A stretch of 50,556 nt of DNA from Rhodobacteraceae bacterium WD3A24 (GTDB lineage: Bacteria; Pseudomonadota; Alphaproteobacteria; Rhodobacterales; Rhodobacteraceae), in NCBI GenBank assembly GCA_002967695.1, contig PUHN01000007.1, positions 1 through 50,556 on the forward strand. Direction: 5' to 3'. Position numbers and translations under genes: made by a program. Under the pieces are notes generated by a model, which was not told the DNA's origin, made no database searches, and saw nothing but the letters and a program-made list of their open reading frames with translations. Of the stretch, positions 17,748-26,756 are shown one piece after another (position 1 is the stretch's first letter; each line of letters starts with the position of its first letter).

Positions 17748-18371
17748 TCAGGCCGCGTCGAGAAAGCACGAGACGCGCTCGGCGAGCTGTTCGGCCGAGA
17801 CGTTGCGGCGGAACAGCTCCACGAAGCCGTGATCGGGCAGGACGAGATAGCTGAAGGTCGAGTGATCGACGAGATAGAATTCGTCGTCCTCGCTCTCCTG
17901 ACGGGCGTAATAGGTCCGGTACGCCTGCGAGGCGGCGCGCACCTGTTCCTCGCTGCCGGTCAGGCCGATCATGTCGGGATGCATGTAGGAGACGAACTCG
18001 GAAAGCACCTCGGGCGTGTCGCGCGCGGGGTCGATGGAGATGAAGACGGGCTGGATGGCGTAGCCTTCCTCCTGGAGGATATCCACGCTCCGGGCGTTGC
18101 GCGCGGTGTCGAGCGGGCAGACATCGGGGCAGAAGGTATAACCGAAATAGATCAGCGACGGCTCGGTGATGACATCGGCGTCGGTCACCGTCTCGCCCTC
18201 GTGATTGACCAGCTCGAAGGGGCCGCCGATCGCGGCCGAGCCGCCCGCGATCTGGGTGGTCCGGCAGGCGGCGAAGACGTCGTCCGACCGCCCCGCGACG
18301 ACCATGTAGAACAATCCCCCGAGAAGCCCGGCGACGAGCGCCGCGGCCGTGAGAAGATAGATGCGTGCCAT
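17748..18371 (-). CDS. senC: SenC/PrrC, Sco1-family copper chaperone
   Basis: Membrane-anchored Sco1/SenC thioredoxin-fold protein that delivers copper to cytochrome c oxidase and, in relatives, feeds into the Reg redox circuit. 207 residues from the ATG at 18371, which has GGAGAG about five bases upstream; an ATG four codons earlier is the alternative. An N-terminal helix (about residues 5-25) is followed by the copper-binding CxxxC (C81, C85 in FCPDVCPLD) and the distal H170 in YLVDHSTFS. All three copper ligands are present. It is divergent from regB and 71 bases upstream of regA. Confidence 0.96.
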   Translation of the reverse strand: MARIYLLTAAALVAGLLGGLFYMVVAGRSDDVFAACRTTQIAGGSAAIGGPFELVNHEGETVTDADVITEPSLIYFGYTFCPDVCPLDTARNARSVDILQEEGYAIQPVFISIDPARDTPEVLSEFVSYMHPDMIGLTGSEEQVRAASQAYRTYYARQESEDDEFYLVDHSTFSYLVLPDHGFVELFRRNVSAEQLAERVSCFLDAA

Positions 18372-18466
18372 TCGGCTCTCCATCCGGTGCTGCTTTCGCG
18401 CGTTGATGCCGCAGCCTCGGGTAACTAACAATGGCCGTCGCGCGAATGTGACACTTGGACCCGCCC

Positions 18467-19816
18467 ATGACGGCCGCCGACACCGGACTGATGAACCGCC
18501 AGGCCCGCAGCCGCTGGGTCCGGATGCGCACGCTGATCCTGTTGCGATGGATGGCCGTGGCCGGCCAGCTCGCCGCGATCGCGGTGGCGTGGGGGTATTT
18601 CGGGCTGCGTTTCGAGCTCTGGCTCAGCCTCGCGGCGGTGGCGGCCTCGGTGGCGGTCAATCTTGCCGCGACCCTTCTCTATCCCGAGGGCCGCCGGCTG
18701 ACCGAGAGCGAGGCGATGATCACGCTGATGTTCGACATCGCGCAGCTTGCCTTCCTGCTCTTCGTCACCGGCGGGCTGACCAACCCTTTCGCGCTGCTCA
18801 TGCTCGCGCCGGTGACCATCTCGGCCACCGCGCTGCGGCTGCGCACCACGCTGGTGCTCGGGCTCGTCGCGATCGGGCTGGTCACGCTGCTGGCCTTTCA
18901 GGCGATGCCGCTGCGGCTGCCGGGGGGTGCGGCGCTGGCCGTGCCGGGCATATTCGGATTCGGCTTCTGGCTGGCGATCGTCATCGGCATCGCCTTTCTG
19001 GGCCTCTATTCCCACCGAGTGGCCACCGAGATTCACGAGATGGCCGACGCGCTTCTGGCCACGCAGGTCGCGCTGGCGCGCCAGCAGAAGCTCACCGATC
19101 TGGGCGGGGTGGTCGCGGCCGCCGCGCACGAGCTCGGCACCCCACTGGCCACGATCAAGCTGGTCAGTTCCGAGATGGTCGGCGAGCTGCGCGACAGCCC
19201 CGAGCTGCGCGAGGACGCCGAGCTCATCGGCAGCCAGGCCGACCGCTGCCGCGACATCCTGCGCTCCATGGGCCGGGCGGGCAAGGACGACACGCATATG
19301 CACAGCGCCCCGGTCTCGGATCTGCTGCGCGAGGCCGCCGAGCCGCACATGGACCGCGGCAAGCGCGTGCATCTGAGCGCCGCGGGCGGGGACGGGCGCG
19401 ATCAGCCCGAGGTCTGGCGCCGCCCCGAGATCATCCACGGGCTGCGCAACTTCATCCAGAACGCCGTCGACTTCGCCGCCGCCGAGGTCCGTGTGAGCGC
19501 CGAATGGAGCGACGAGACCATCACGATTCGCATAACCGATGACGGCGAAGGCTTCCCGCCGGCCGTGCTGGGCCGCATCGGCGACCCGTTCCTGCGGCTG
19601 CGCCGCAGCGTCGAGGACCGCGCCCGCCGGCCCGGCTATGACGGGATGGGGCTGGGCCTGTTCATCGCCAAGACGCTGCTCGAACGCACCGGCGCGACGC
19701 TGCGCTTTTCCAACGCGCCCGAGGGGGGCGCGCGGGTCGAGGTGAGCTGGCCGCGCTCATCCCTGAGCACCGAATCCGGGCGCCAGCTCGAGGAAAACCG
19801 CCCCATCTCAGAGTGA
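18467..19816 (+). CDS. regB: Redox sensor histidine kinase RegB (PrrB)
   Basis: Membrane sensor kinase partner of RegA, 449 residues. Six hydrophobic helices occupy about residues 20-185, with the quinone-site loop GGLTNPFALLMLAP between them. The H-box is AAAHELGTPLATIKL with H221. The redox-active cysteine is C261 in ADRCRDILRSMG, 40 residues after the His exactly as in Rhodobacter capsulatus (H225/C265). The ATPase domain has N-box NFIQNAVDFA, DDGEGFPP and GMGLGLFIAKTLLE. Start ATG 18467 lacks a strong Shine-Dalgarno. It shares a 95-base divergent promoter with senC. Confidence 0.98.
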   Translation: MTAADTGLMNRQARSRWVRMRTLILLRWMAVAGQLAAIAVAWGYFGLRFELWLSLAAVAASVAVNLAATLLYPEGRRLTESEAMITLMFDIAQLAFLLFVTGGLTNPFALLMLAPVTISATALRLRTTLVLGLVAIGLVTLLAFQAMPLRLPGGAALAVPGIFGFGFWLAIVIGIAFLGLYSHRVATEIHEMADALLATQVALARQQKLTDLGGVVAAAAHELGTPLATIKLVSSEMVGELRDSPELREDAELIGSQADRCRDILRSMGRAGKDDTHMHSAPVSDLLREAAEPHMDRGKRVHLSAAGGDGRDQPEVWRRPEIIHGLRNFIQNAVDFAAAEVRVSAEWSDETITIRITDDGEGFPPAVLGRIGDPFLRLRRSVEDRARRPGYDGMGLGLFIAKTLLERTGATLRFSNAPEGGARVEVSWPRSSLSTESGRQLEENRPISE

Positions 19817-19904
19817 TGTCGCCCCCGGTGTCAAAAGGTTAACCTCGCATTAACCATTTGTTTCGAAAGTCCCCCGGTGCTGTTTGGAACATGCGATCGG
19901 GGGG

Positions 19905-21563
19905 ATGCGCGTGGCGGATCTGGATTGGGGCTTTCCGCTGGTACTGGTGGCGACATCGGTGCTGTGCGCATTTCTCGCGCTCGTCCTGCTCCATGTCTTG
20001 ATCATACGCCGCCAGCTCCGTCCCGCGGGGCTGTTCGACGCGCCGGAGGATGCGGCGGTGTTCCTGTTCGACGACCAGCGGCTCGTCGACGCGACGGACC
20101 CCGCACATCGGCTGCTCGACGCCCTGCCCGACGGGCCGAGCGACTGGCAGCGGCTCTCCCGCTATCTGGCCGAGCGGTTTCCCGACGCCCCCGCGCAGCT
20201 GGCCGATCTGGCCAGCGCGGGCGATGTCCGCATCACCGCGCGCGACGACGACACCCTCACGCTGGAGGCCCGGTGGCGCGACGGACTCGCCCGCATCGCG
20301 CTGCTCGACCATGCCGCGCGGGAGGGAAATGTCAGCCTCGACCGGCTGAGCCACCGCGCCATGGAGAGCGAGCTGCGCAGCATGCGCGAGACGATGAAGC
20401 TGGCGCCGATGCCCGTCTGGCGCGAGGAACCGGACGGAACCGTGACCTGGGCCAATCACGCCTATCTGCGCCTTGCCACCGAGAGCGCCGACCGGGCGGG
20501 CGGCGAGGCGCTGACCTGGCCGCTGCCCCGGCTGTTCGACCCGCCCGGCGCCGATGACGCCGGCGACGGGTCCGCCGCCCCCGCCGCCGACGAGGGGCCG
20601 CGGCGTTGCTGCCTCGACCCGGCCGGCGACGGCTCCGATGCGCACTGGTTCGACTGCTATCGCCGGCGAAGCGCCTCGGGCCGGATCGGCTTTGCCCTGC
20701 CGGCCGACGCGCTGCAGCGCGCCGAGACCGAGCTGCGCGAATTCGTCCAGACCCTGACCAGAACCTTCGCGCATCTGCCGGTGGGGCTGGCGGTGTTCGA
20801 CCGACAGCGGCGGCTGCAGGTCTTCAACCCCGCGCTGACCGACCTGACCGCCCTCGGTCCGGGCTTTCTCACCGGCCGGCCGCGGCTGGAGACTTTCCTG
20901 CACCAGCTGCGCGAGGCGGGGATGCTGCCCGAGCCCAAGGATTACAAGAGCTGGCGCAGCCGCATCATGGCGCTCGAACAGGCCGCCGTTTCGGGCACCT
21001 ACGAGGAAACCTGGAGCCTGCCCTCGGGCCACACCTACCGCGTGACGGGGCGGCCGCATCCCGACGGCGCGGTCGCCTTCTTTTTCGAGGACATCAGCAG
21101 CGAAATCTCCCTTACCCGCCATTTCCGCGCGGAGCTCGAGACCGGCCAGTCGGTGATCGACAGCATGGACGAGGCGATCGCGGTCTTTTCCGCCTCGGGA
21201 ACCCTGTTGATGTCGAACCAGGCCTATGCTGAACTCTGGCAGGTTGATCCGGCCCGCGCGCCCGCCGAACTCGGCATCGAGGAGGCCATCGACACATGGC
21301 GCCGCCGGGCCGCGGGCGGCGCCGACTGGGAGGCGCTCGTCGATGTCCTGCGCGACGGCGATCTGAGGGCACGCTGGACGGGCCGGGCCCGCCTTTCCGA
21401 CGGCGGGGCGCTCGAGGTGCAGGTCAAGCCGCTCGCCGGCGGTGCCGTTCTGGTGACCTTCGCCGCCGCCGATGCCTGCGAGGCGACCGACCCGGCCCCC
21501 GACCCGGACAGCGGCCGCGCGCCCGTCCGGGCGGGGAATGGCCGGATCGTGCTGACCGGCTGA
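19905..21563 (+). CDS. Membrane-anchored PAS-domain protein without a kinase domain
   Basis: About 552 residues. One N-terminal transmembrane helix (FPLVLVATSVLCAFLALVLLH, cited by its core, about residues 10-32) precedes several PAS-like repeats: PMPVWREEPDGTVTWANHAY, FAHLPVGLAVFDRQRRLQVFNPAL and IDSMDEAIAVFSASGTLLMSNQAY. Between them lies a coiled segment. The protein ends at RIVLTG with no H-box, HATPase, GGDEF or EAL region. It may be a sensor that signals through a partner, or a degenerate kinase. The start is uncertain: the G-run at 19899-19904 abuts the ATG at 19905 and is better spaced for the GTG at 19911. tsaE follows after 89 bases. Confidence 0.75.
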   Translation: MRVADLDWGFPLVLVATSVLCAFLALVLLHVLIIRRQLRPAGLFDAPEDAAVFLFDDQRLVDATDPAHRLLDALPDGPSDWQRLSRYLAERFPDAPAQLADLASAGDVRITARDDDTLTLEARWRDGLARIALLDHAAREGNVSLDRLSHRAMESELRSMRETMKLAPMPVWREEPDGTVTWANHAYLRLATESADRAGGEALTWPLPRLFDPPGADDAGDGSAAPAADEGPRRCCLDPAGDGSDAHWFDCYRRRSASGRIGFALPADALQRAETELREFVQTLTRTFAHLPVGLAVFDRQRRLQVFNPALTDLTALGPGFLTGRPRLETFLHQLREAGMLPEPKDYKSWRSRIMALEQAAVSGTYEETWSLPSGHTYRVTGRPHPDGAVAFFFEDISSEISLTRHFRAELETGQSVIDSMDEAIAVFSASGTLLMSNQAYAELWQVDPARAPAELGIEEAIDTWRRRAAGGADWEALVDVLRDGDLRARWTGRARLSDGGALEVQVKPLAGGAVLVTFAAADACEATDPAPDPDSGRAPVRAGNGRIVLTG

Positions 21564-21652
21564 CGGGCGCCCCGCCGGCCGCCGCGCCGGGTTGCGGCGG
21601 GCGGGCTGTCGCGTAGACTCGCCCATGACGCCCCAGCCCCGGTTCCGGCCCC

Positions 21653-22144
21653 ATGACCCTCGATCTCACACTGCCCTCGCCCGCGGCCACCGAGCGGCTC
21701 GCGCAATGGTTCGCGCCCCGGCTCGGCGCGGGCGACGTGCTGCTGCTTTCGGGCCCCATCGGCGCGGGCAAGACCCATTTCGCGCGGGCGCTCATCCAGA
21801 CGCGGCTGGAGGCGGCCGGCGCCCCCGAGGACGTGCCCTCCCCCACCTTCACGCTGGTGCAGAGCTACGCCGCCGGCGATCTCGAAATCTGGCATGCCGA
21901 TCTCTACCGGCTGAGCCACCCCGACGAGATCGCCGAGCTCGGGCTCGAAGAGGCGTTCGCCACCGCGCTGTGCCTCGTGGAGTGGCCCGACCGGCTCGCC
22001 GATCTCGCCCCCGAAGACGCGCTTTGGCTCGATTTCGGCCCCTGCCGCGACGCCGACAGGCGCAGGCTGACGATCCGCGGCGACGATCCGCGCTGGGCCG
22101 GGCTGCTGAAGGCGCTGGCATGCCGGACGGCCGATCATGTCTGA
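21653..22144 (+). CDS. tsaE: tRNA threonylcarbamoyladenosine biosynthesis ATPase TsaE
   Basis: P-loop ATPase that powers the TsaB-TsaD-TsaE complex in t6A synthesis. 163 residues, normal length. Visible: the Walker A motif LSGPIGAGKTHFARAL (about residues 33-42), VPSPTFTLVQSY, the HADLYRLSHPDEIAELGLEE segment and a Trp in LVEWPDRL. The ATG at 21653 is one of two nearby; this one starts at the family's usual point. It overlaps amgK by eight bases. tsaD is elsewhere in the window (13230). Confidence 0.96.
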   Translation: MTLDLTLPSPAATERLAQWFAPRLGAGDVLLLSGPIGAGKTHFARALIQTRLEAAGAPEDVPSPTFTLVQSYAAGDLEIWHADLYRLSHPDEIAELGLEEAFATALCLVEWPDRLADLAPEDALWLDFGPCRDADRRRLTIRGDDPRWAGLLKALACRTADHV

Positions 22145-23165
22145 GCGCACCGCCCTGATCGGGGCGTTCCTGCAGGCGGCGGGATGGGGCGGGGCGCGCC
22201 GCGACCCGCTCGCCGACGACGCCTCCAACCGCCGCTACTGGCGGCTCCACCGGCCCGACGGCGCGGGCGCGATCCTCATGGACGCGCCCCCCGAGCGGGG
22301 CGAGGACACCCGCCCCTTCGTCACCATCGCGCGGCATCTGGCCGGGCTGGGGCTGTCGCCGCCGCGCGTTCTGGCCGAAGATTCCGCCGCCGGGCTGCTG
22401 CTGCTCGAGGATCTGGGCGATGCGCTCCTCGCGCGGCTTCTCGACCGCGATCCGTCCCGCGCGCGCGATCTCTATGCCGCGGCGACGGACACGCTCCTCG
22501 CGCTGCAGCGCCATCCGCCGCCGCCGGGGCTCGCGGCCTACGGGCCGGACAGGCTCGGCGAGCTCGCCGCGCTCGCGCTCGACTGGTATGCCCCGGCCGT
22601 CACGGCGGCGCCCGCCCCCGACGGCGCGCGCGCGGCCTTCGCCGCGCAGCTCGGCGCCATGGCCGCCGGGCTCGCCCCCGGGGCGACGGTGCTCGCGCTG
22701 CGCGACTACCACTGCGAAAACCTGATCTGGCTGCCCGAACGCACCGGCCCGGCGCGGATCGGGCTGCTCGACTTTCAGGACGCGCTGGCAGGGCATCCGG
22801 CCTATGATCTCGTCTCGCTGCTCCAGGACGCGCGCCGCGACGTGCCCGAGACGCTGGAGGCGCAGATGCGCCGGCGGTTTCTCGACGCCACCGGCCACCC
22901 CGCGCAGGAATTCGCCGCCGCCTATGCCTTTCTCGGCGCCCAGCGCAATCTGCGCATTCTCGGGGTCTTCGCGCGCCTCGCCCTGCGCGACGGCAAGCCC
23001 GGTTATCTTGCAATGATGCCGCGTGTCTGGCGATATCTGATGCGCGACCTCGCCCATCCCGCCCTCGACGCGCTCGCCGAGCTCGTCGAGGCGGCGCTGC
23101 CGGCGCCCACGCCGGCCCGACTCGAAAGGATCAAGGCGCAATGCCCGACCGCCCCGACGCCGTGA
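22137..23165 (+). CDS. amgK: N-acetylmuramate/N-acetylglucosamine kinase AmgK (APH fold)
   Basis: Aminoglycoside-phosphotransferase-fold sugar kinase, 342 residues. In Pseudomonas and Caulobacter AmgK phosphorylates MurNAc at C1 for cell-wall recycling that bypasses de novo UDP-MurNAc synthesis. Visible: DDASNRRYWRLHRPDGAGAILMDAPPE (core SNRRYWR), LLLLEDLGDALL, the catalytic segment LALRDYHCENLIWL and the metal-binding LLDFQDALAGHPAYDLVSLLQDARRD (core DFQDA). Neighbouring murU and overlap of 25 bases support the assignment over an antibiotic-resistance enzyme. Confidence 0.92.
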   Translation: MSERTALIGAFLQAAGWGGARRDPLADDASNRRYWRLHRPDGAGAILMDAPPERGEDTRPFVTIARHLAGLGLSPPRVLAEDSAAGLLLLEDLGDALLARLLDRDPSRARDLYAAATDTLLALQRHPPPPGLAAYGPDRLGELAALALDWYAPAVTAAPAPDGARAAFAAQLGAMAAGLAPGATVLALRDYHCENLIWLPERTGPARIGLLDFQDALAGHPAYDLVSLLQDARRDVPETLEAQMRRRFLDATGHPAQEFAAAYAFLGAQRNLRILGVFARLALRDGKPGYLAMMPRVWRYLMRDLAHPALDALAELVEAALPAPTPARLERIKAQCPTAPTP

Positions 23166-23827
23166 TGATCTTTGCCGCCGGGCTGGGCCGGCGGATGGGG
23201 GCGCTGACCGCCGAGCGGCCCAAGCCGCTCATCGAGGTCGCCGGGCGCGCCCTGCTCGATCACGCGCTCGACATCGCCGCCGACGCGGGGCTGCGTCGGC
23301 GGGTCGTCAACACGCATTACCGGGCCGAGCAGATCGCCGCGCATCTGGCCGGCCGGCCGGTGGCGATATCGCACGAGACGGTGCTGCTCGACACCGGGGG
23401 CGGGCTGCGCGCGGCACGGCCGCTGCTGGGCGACGGCGCGGTGGCGACCCTCAACAGCGATGCGGCCTGGCACGGGCCGAACCCGCTGGAGACCCTCCTG
23501 GCGGGGTGGGACGGCGCGGCGATGGAGGCGCTGCTGCTGCTTGTTCCCGCCGATCGGGCGGAAAACCACGCGGAGGGCGATTTCGGGCTGGGCGCGGACG
23601 GACGGCTGCGGCGCGGCGGCGGGCTGGTCTATACCGGCGCGCAGATTCTTCGCACCGACAGCCTCGCCGCCATCGACGCGGCGCAGTTCTCGCTCAACCG
23701 GGTGTGGGACGACATGGCTTGCCGTGGCACCCTTTTCGGGGCGATCCACCCCGGCGCGTGGTGCGATGTCGGAACCCCCGAGGGCATCGCGGCGGCCGAG
23801 GCGATGCTGAGCCGCGCCGATGTTTGA
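23141..23827 (+). CDS. murU: N-acetylmuramate alpha-1-phosphate uridylyltransferase MurU
   Basis: Sugar-1-phosphate nucleotidyltransferase, 228 residues, that converts MurNAc-1-phosphate to UDP-MurNAc in the AmgK-MurU recycling route. It has the nucleotide-binding signature FAAGLGRRMGALTAERPKPL, VVNTHYRAEQIAAHL, the LDTGGGLRAARPLLG loop and LNSDAAWHG with the metal-binding Asp. A C-terminal GAWCDVGTPEGIAAAEA closes the fold. The ATG lies inside the end of amgK, and its own end overlaps addB by eight bases, so amgK-murU-addB-addA read as one transcription unit. Confidence 0.94.
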   Translation: MPDRPDAVMIFAAGLGRRMGALTAERPKPLIEVAGRALLDHALDIAADAGLRRRVVNTHYRAEQIAAHLAGRPVAISHETVLLDTGGGLRAARPLLGDGAVATLNSDAAWHGPNPLETLLAGWDGAAMEALLLLVPADRAENHAEGDFGLGADGRLRRGGGLVYTGAQILRTDSLAAIDAAQFSLNRVWDDMACRGTLFGAIHPGAWCDVGTPEGIAAAEAMLSRADV

Positions 23828-26756
23828 GGACACCGGCCAGCCACGCCTCTTCGCCCTGCCGCCCGGCGCGGCGTTTCCCGAGGCGGTCGCCGCCGGGCTG
23901 CGCGAGCGGCTGCGCGCCGCGCCGCCCGAGGCGATGGCGCGGGTCGAGCTTTTCGTCAACACCCGGCACATGCGCGAGCGTCTCCGCGGGGCCTTCGCCG
24001 CCCGCGGCGCGCTGCTGCTGCCGCGCATCCGGCTCGTCACCGAGCTGGCCACCGACGAGCCGGTGGCCGAACTTCCGCTCCCCGTTCCGCCGCTGCGCCG
24101 TCGGCTGGAGCTCACCCAGCTCGTCGCCGGGCTGCTGGAGCGCGAGCCCGACCTCGCGCCGCGCTCGGCCATCTACGACATGGCCGACAGCCTCGCCGCC
24201 CTGATGGACGAAATGCAGGGCGAGGGCGTGGGCCCCGACGTGCTTGAGGAGCTCGACGTGTCGGAACACTCGCGGCACTGGGCGCGCAGCCTGGCCTTCC
24301 TGCGGCTGGTGGAGCGCTATTTCGGCCCCGCTGCCGCCGAGGCCCCCGACATCGAGGCGCGCCAGCGGCTGGTGGTCGAGCATCTCGCCGCGCGCTGGGC
24401 CGCCCGGCCGCCCGCGCATCCGGTCATCGTGGCCGGATCGACCGGCTCGCGCGGGGCGACGGCGCAGCTTATGGAGGCGGTCGCACGGCTGCCGCAGGGC
24501 GCTCTGATCCTGCCCGGCTTCGATTTCGACATGCCCGCAGGTGTCTGGGCGGGGATGGACGACGCCCTGAGCGCGGAGGATCATCCGCAGTATCGCTTTC
24601 GCGCGCTGCTTGACCGGCTGGAGGCCGAGGCCTGTGCGGTGCGGCCCTGGCATGACGCCCCTGCGCCCGCGCCGGCGCGCAATCGCGTGATCTCGCTGGC
24701 ACTGCGCCCCGCGCCGGTCACCGACCAGTGGCGCGAAGAGGGCCGCGCGATGCGCGATCTGGAGGCCGCGATGGCCGGCGCCAGCCTGATCGAGGCCCCC
24801 TCGCCGCGTGCCGAGGCGCAGGCCATCGCCCTGTGCCTGCGCAACGCCGCCGCCGACGGGCGCCGCGCCGCGCTCGTCACGCCCGACCGAATCCTGTCGC
24901 GGCAGGTCACGGCGGCGCTGGACCGCTGGGGGATCGTCCCCGACGACTCGGCGGGGCGGCCGCTCGCGCTGTCGGCGCCGGGGCGGTTACTCCGCCATGT
25001 GGCCGGCCTGTTCGGCCAGCGCCTCTCGGCAGCGGCGCTGATCGTGCTGCTCAAGCACCCGCTCACCCATAGCGGGGCGGAGCGCGGCGAGCATCTGCGC
25101 CACACCCGCGATCTGGAGCTGGCCCTGCGGCGTGACGGCCCGCCCTATGTCGGCCCCGACGACCTGACCAGCTGGGCACGCGAGCGCGGCGGGGCAGGGG
25201 CCGAAGACTGGGCGGCGTGGCTGGGTGCGCGCATCGAGGGGCTCGATGCGGTCGGGCCGCGCCCACTGGAGCGGCATGCGCGCGCGCATCTGGCGCTGGC
25301 CGAGGCGCTGGCCGCCGGCACGGACAGCGGCACGGGCAGCGGCGGGCTTTGGGCGGAGGCCGCCGGCGAACAGGCGCGCGCGGCGATGGAGGAACTCGCC
25401 CGCGAGGCCGAACATGGCGGCGTGCTGCCGCCGGCCGACTACGCCGATCTCTTCGCCGCTGTCCTGCAACGCCACGATATCCGCGAGGCGGTGCGCGCGC
25501 ATCCCCATGTCATGATCCGCGGCACCCGCGAGGCGCGCGAGCAGGGCGCCGATCTGGTGATCCTCGCCGGACTCAACGAAGGCGTCTGGCCCCGCACGCC
25601 CGAACCCGACCCGTGGCTGAACCGCCAGATGCGCCACGCCGCCGGGCTGCGCCTGCCCGAACGCCAGATCGGGCTTTCGGCGCATGATTTCCAGCAGGCC
25701 GCCGGGGCGGGCGAGGTGGTGCTCAGCCGCGCCGTGCGCGACGGCGAGGCCGAGACCGTGCCCGCGCGCTGGCTCAACCGGCTGGTGAACCTGCTCGGCG
25801 GGCTGGCGCCGCAGGGCGGGGCCGCCGCGCTGGAGGCGATGCGCGCCCGCGGGCGCCGCTGGCTCGACGATGCCGCGGCGATCGAGGCCGACTATACCCC
25901 CCGGCCCGCCGCGCCGCGTCCGGCGCCGCGCCCGCCGGTGCGCGCGCGGCCGCGCGAGTTGCCCGTCACCGCCATCAGTCGGCTGATCCGCGACCCCTAT
26001 GCGATCTATGCGCGTTATGTGCTGCGGCTGCGACCGCTCGACGCCCTGCACAAGGGGCCCGACGCGCTGCTGCGCGGGGAGGTGCTCCACAAGGTTTTCG
26101 AACACTTCATGCGCGACGGCGGAGCCGACGCCCCCGACCCCCGCGCGGCGCTCATGGCGACCGGCGATTCGGTGCTCGCCGAGCGCGTGCCCTGGCCGAT
26201 GGCGCGGGCGGTGTGGCGCGCGCGGCTGGGGCGGGTGGCCGGCTGGTTTCTGGCGCGGGAGGCCGAACGCGCCACGCGGCCCGTTCTGCTGGAGACGCCC
26301 GGCAAGGTGCCGGTGGAGGGGCTGGATTTCACCCTGACGGCGCGGCCCGACCGCATCGACGCCGATGCCGCCGGCAATCTGGTCATATTCGACTACAAGA
26401 CGGGCAAGCCCCCCTCGGAAAAGGTGCAGGAGCATTTCGACAGGCAGCTCCCGCTCGAGGCGGCGATGGCCGCGCGCGGCGCCTTCCCCCGGCTCGGCCC
26501 GCGGAGGGTGGTGGGCATCTGCCATATCGGCCTGGGCGCGAAGCCGCAGGAAGCGTTCCGCGAGATGACCCCCGAGACCTGCGCGCAAAGCTGGGCCGAG
26601 CTGGCCACGCTGATCACGAATTACATGCGCCGCGAGCAGGGCTATGCCGCGCGCCGCGCGGTCGCCGCGGCCCGTTATACGGGCGATTACGACCATCTCG
26701 CCCGGTACGGCGAATGGGATACCAGCACGCCGCCCGCCCCGGAGGATGTGGGATGA
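23820..26756 (+). CDS. addB: Double-strand break repair protein AddB
   Basis: Subunit of the AddAB helicase-nuclease (RecBCD counterpart) that resects DNA ends for RecA. 978 residues, the usual size for alphaproteobacterial AddB. The N-terminal region resembles an inactivated helicase. The nuclease domain at the C-terminus shows ARPDRIDAD and VIFDYKTGKPP (about residues 842-862), the PD-(D/E)xK catalytic pattern. The cysteine set that binds an iron-sulfur cluster in Bacillus AddB is not visible; DPYAIYARYVLRL stands where a Cys is expected, as known for this lineage. Overlaps addA by four bases. Confidence 0.96.
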   Translation: MFEDTGQPRLFALPPGAAFPEAVAAGLRERLRAAPPEAMARVELFVNTRHMRERLRGAFAARGALLLPRIRLVTELATDEPVAELPLPVPPLRRRLELTQLVAGLLEREPDLAPRSAIYDMADSLAALMDEMQGEGVGPDVLEELDVSEHSRHWARSLAFLRLVERYFGPAAAEAPDIEARQRLVVEHLAARWAARPPAHPVIVAGSTGSRGATAQLMEAVARLPQGALILPGFDFDMPAGVWAGMDDALSAEDHPQYRFRALLDRLEAEACAVRPWHDAPAPAPARNRVISLALRPAPVTDQWREEGRAMRDLEAAMAGASLIEAPSPRAEAQAIALCLRNAAADGRRAALVTPDRILSRQVTAALDRWGIVPDDSAGRPLALSAPGRLLRHVAGLFGQRLSAAALIVLLKHPLTHSGAERGEHLRHTRDLELALRRDGPPYVGPDDLTSWARERGGAGAEDWAAWLGARIEGLDAVGPRPLERHARAHLALAEALAAGTDSGTGSGGLWAEAAGEQARAAMEELAREAEHGGVLPPADYADLFAAVLQRHDIREAVRAHPHVMIRGTREAREQGADLVILAGLNEGVWPRTPEPDPWLNRQMRHAAGLRLPERQIGLSAHDFQQAAGAGEVVLSRAVRDGEAETVPARWLNRLVNLLGGLAPQGGAAALEAMRARGRRWLDDAAAIEADYTPRPAAPRPAPRPPVRARPRELPVTAISRLIRDPYAIYARYVLRLRPLDALHKGPDALLRGEVLHKVFEHFMRDGGADAPDPRAALMATGDSVLAERVPWPMARAVWRARLGRVAGWFLAREAERATRPVLLETPGKVPVEGLDFTLTARPDRIDADAAGNLVIFDYKTGKPPSEKVQEHFDRQLPLEAAMAARGAFPRLGPRRVVGICHIGLGAKPQEAFREMTPETCAQSWAELATLITNYMRREQGYAARRAVAAARYTGDYDHLARYGEWDTSTPPAPEDVG

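Noticed and set aside
17119-19816. Photosynthesis gene cluster
   Set aside because: RegB, SenC and RegA occur in many non-phototrophic Alphaproteobacteria; no puf, bch, crt or puc genes are in the window.
22137-23165. Aminoglycoside resistance phosphotransferase
   Set aside because: The fold is shared, but coupling to murU and overall size point to the cell-wall recycling kinase AmgK.
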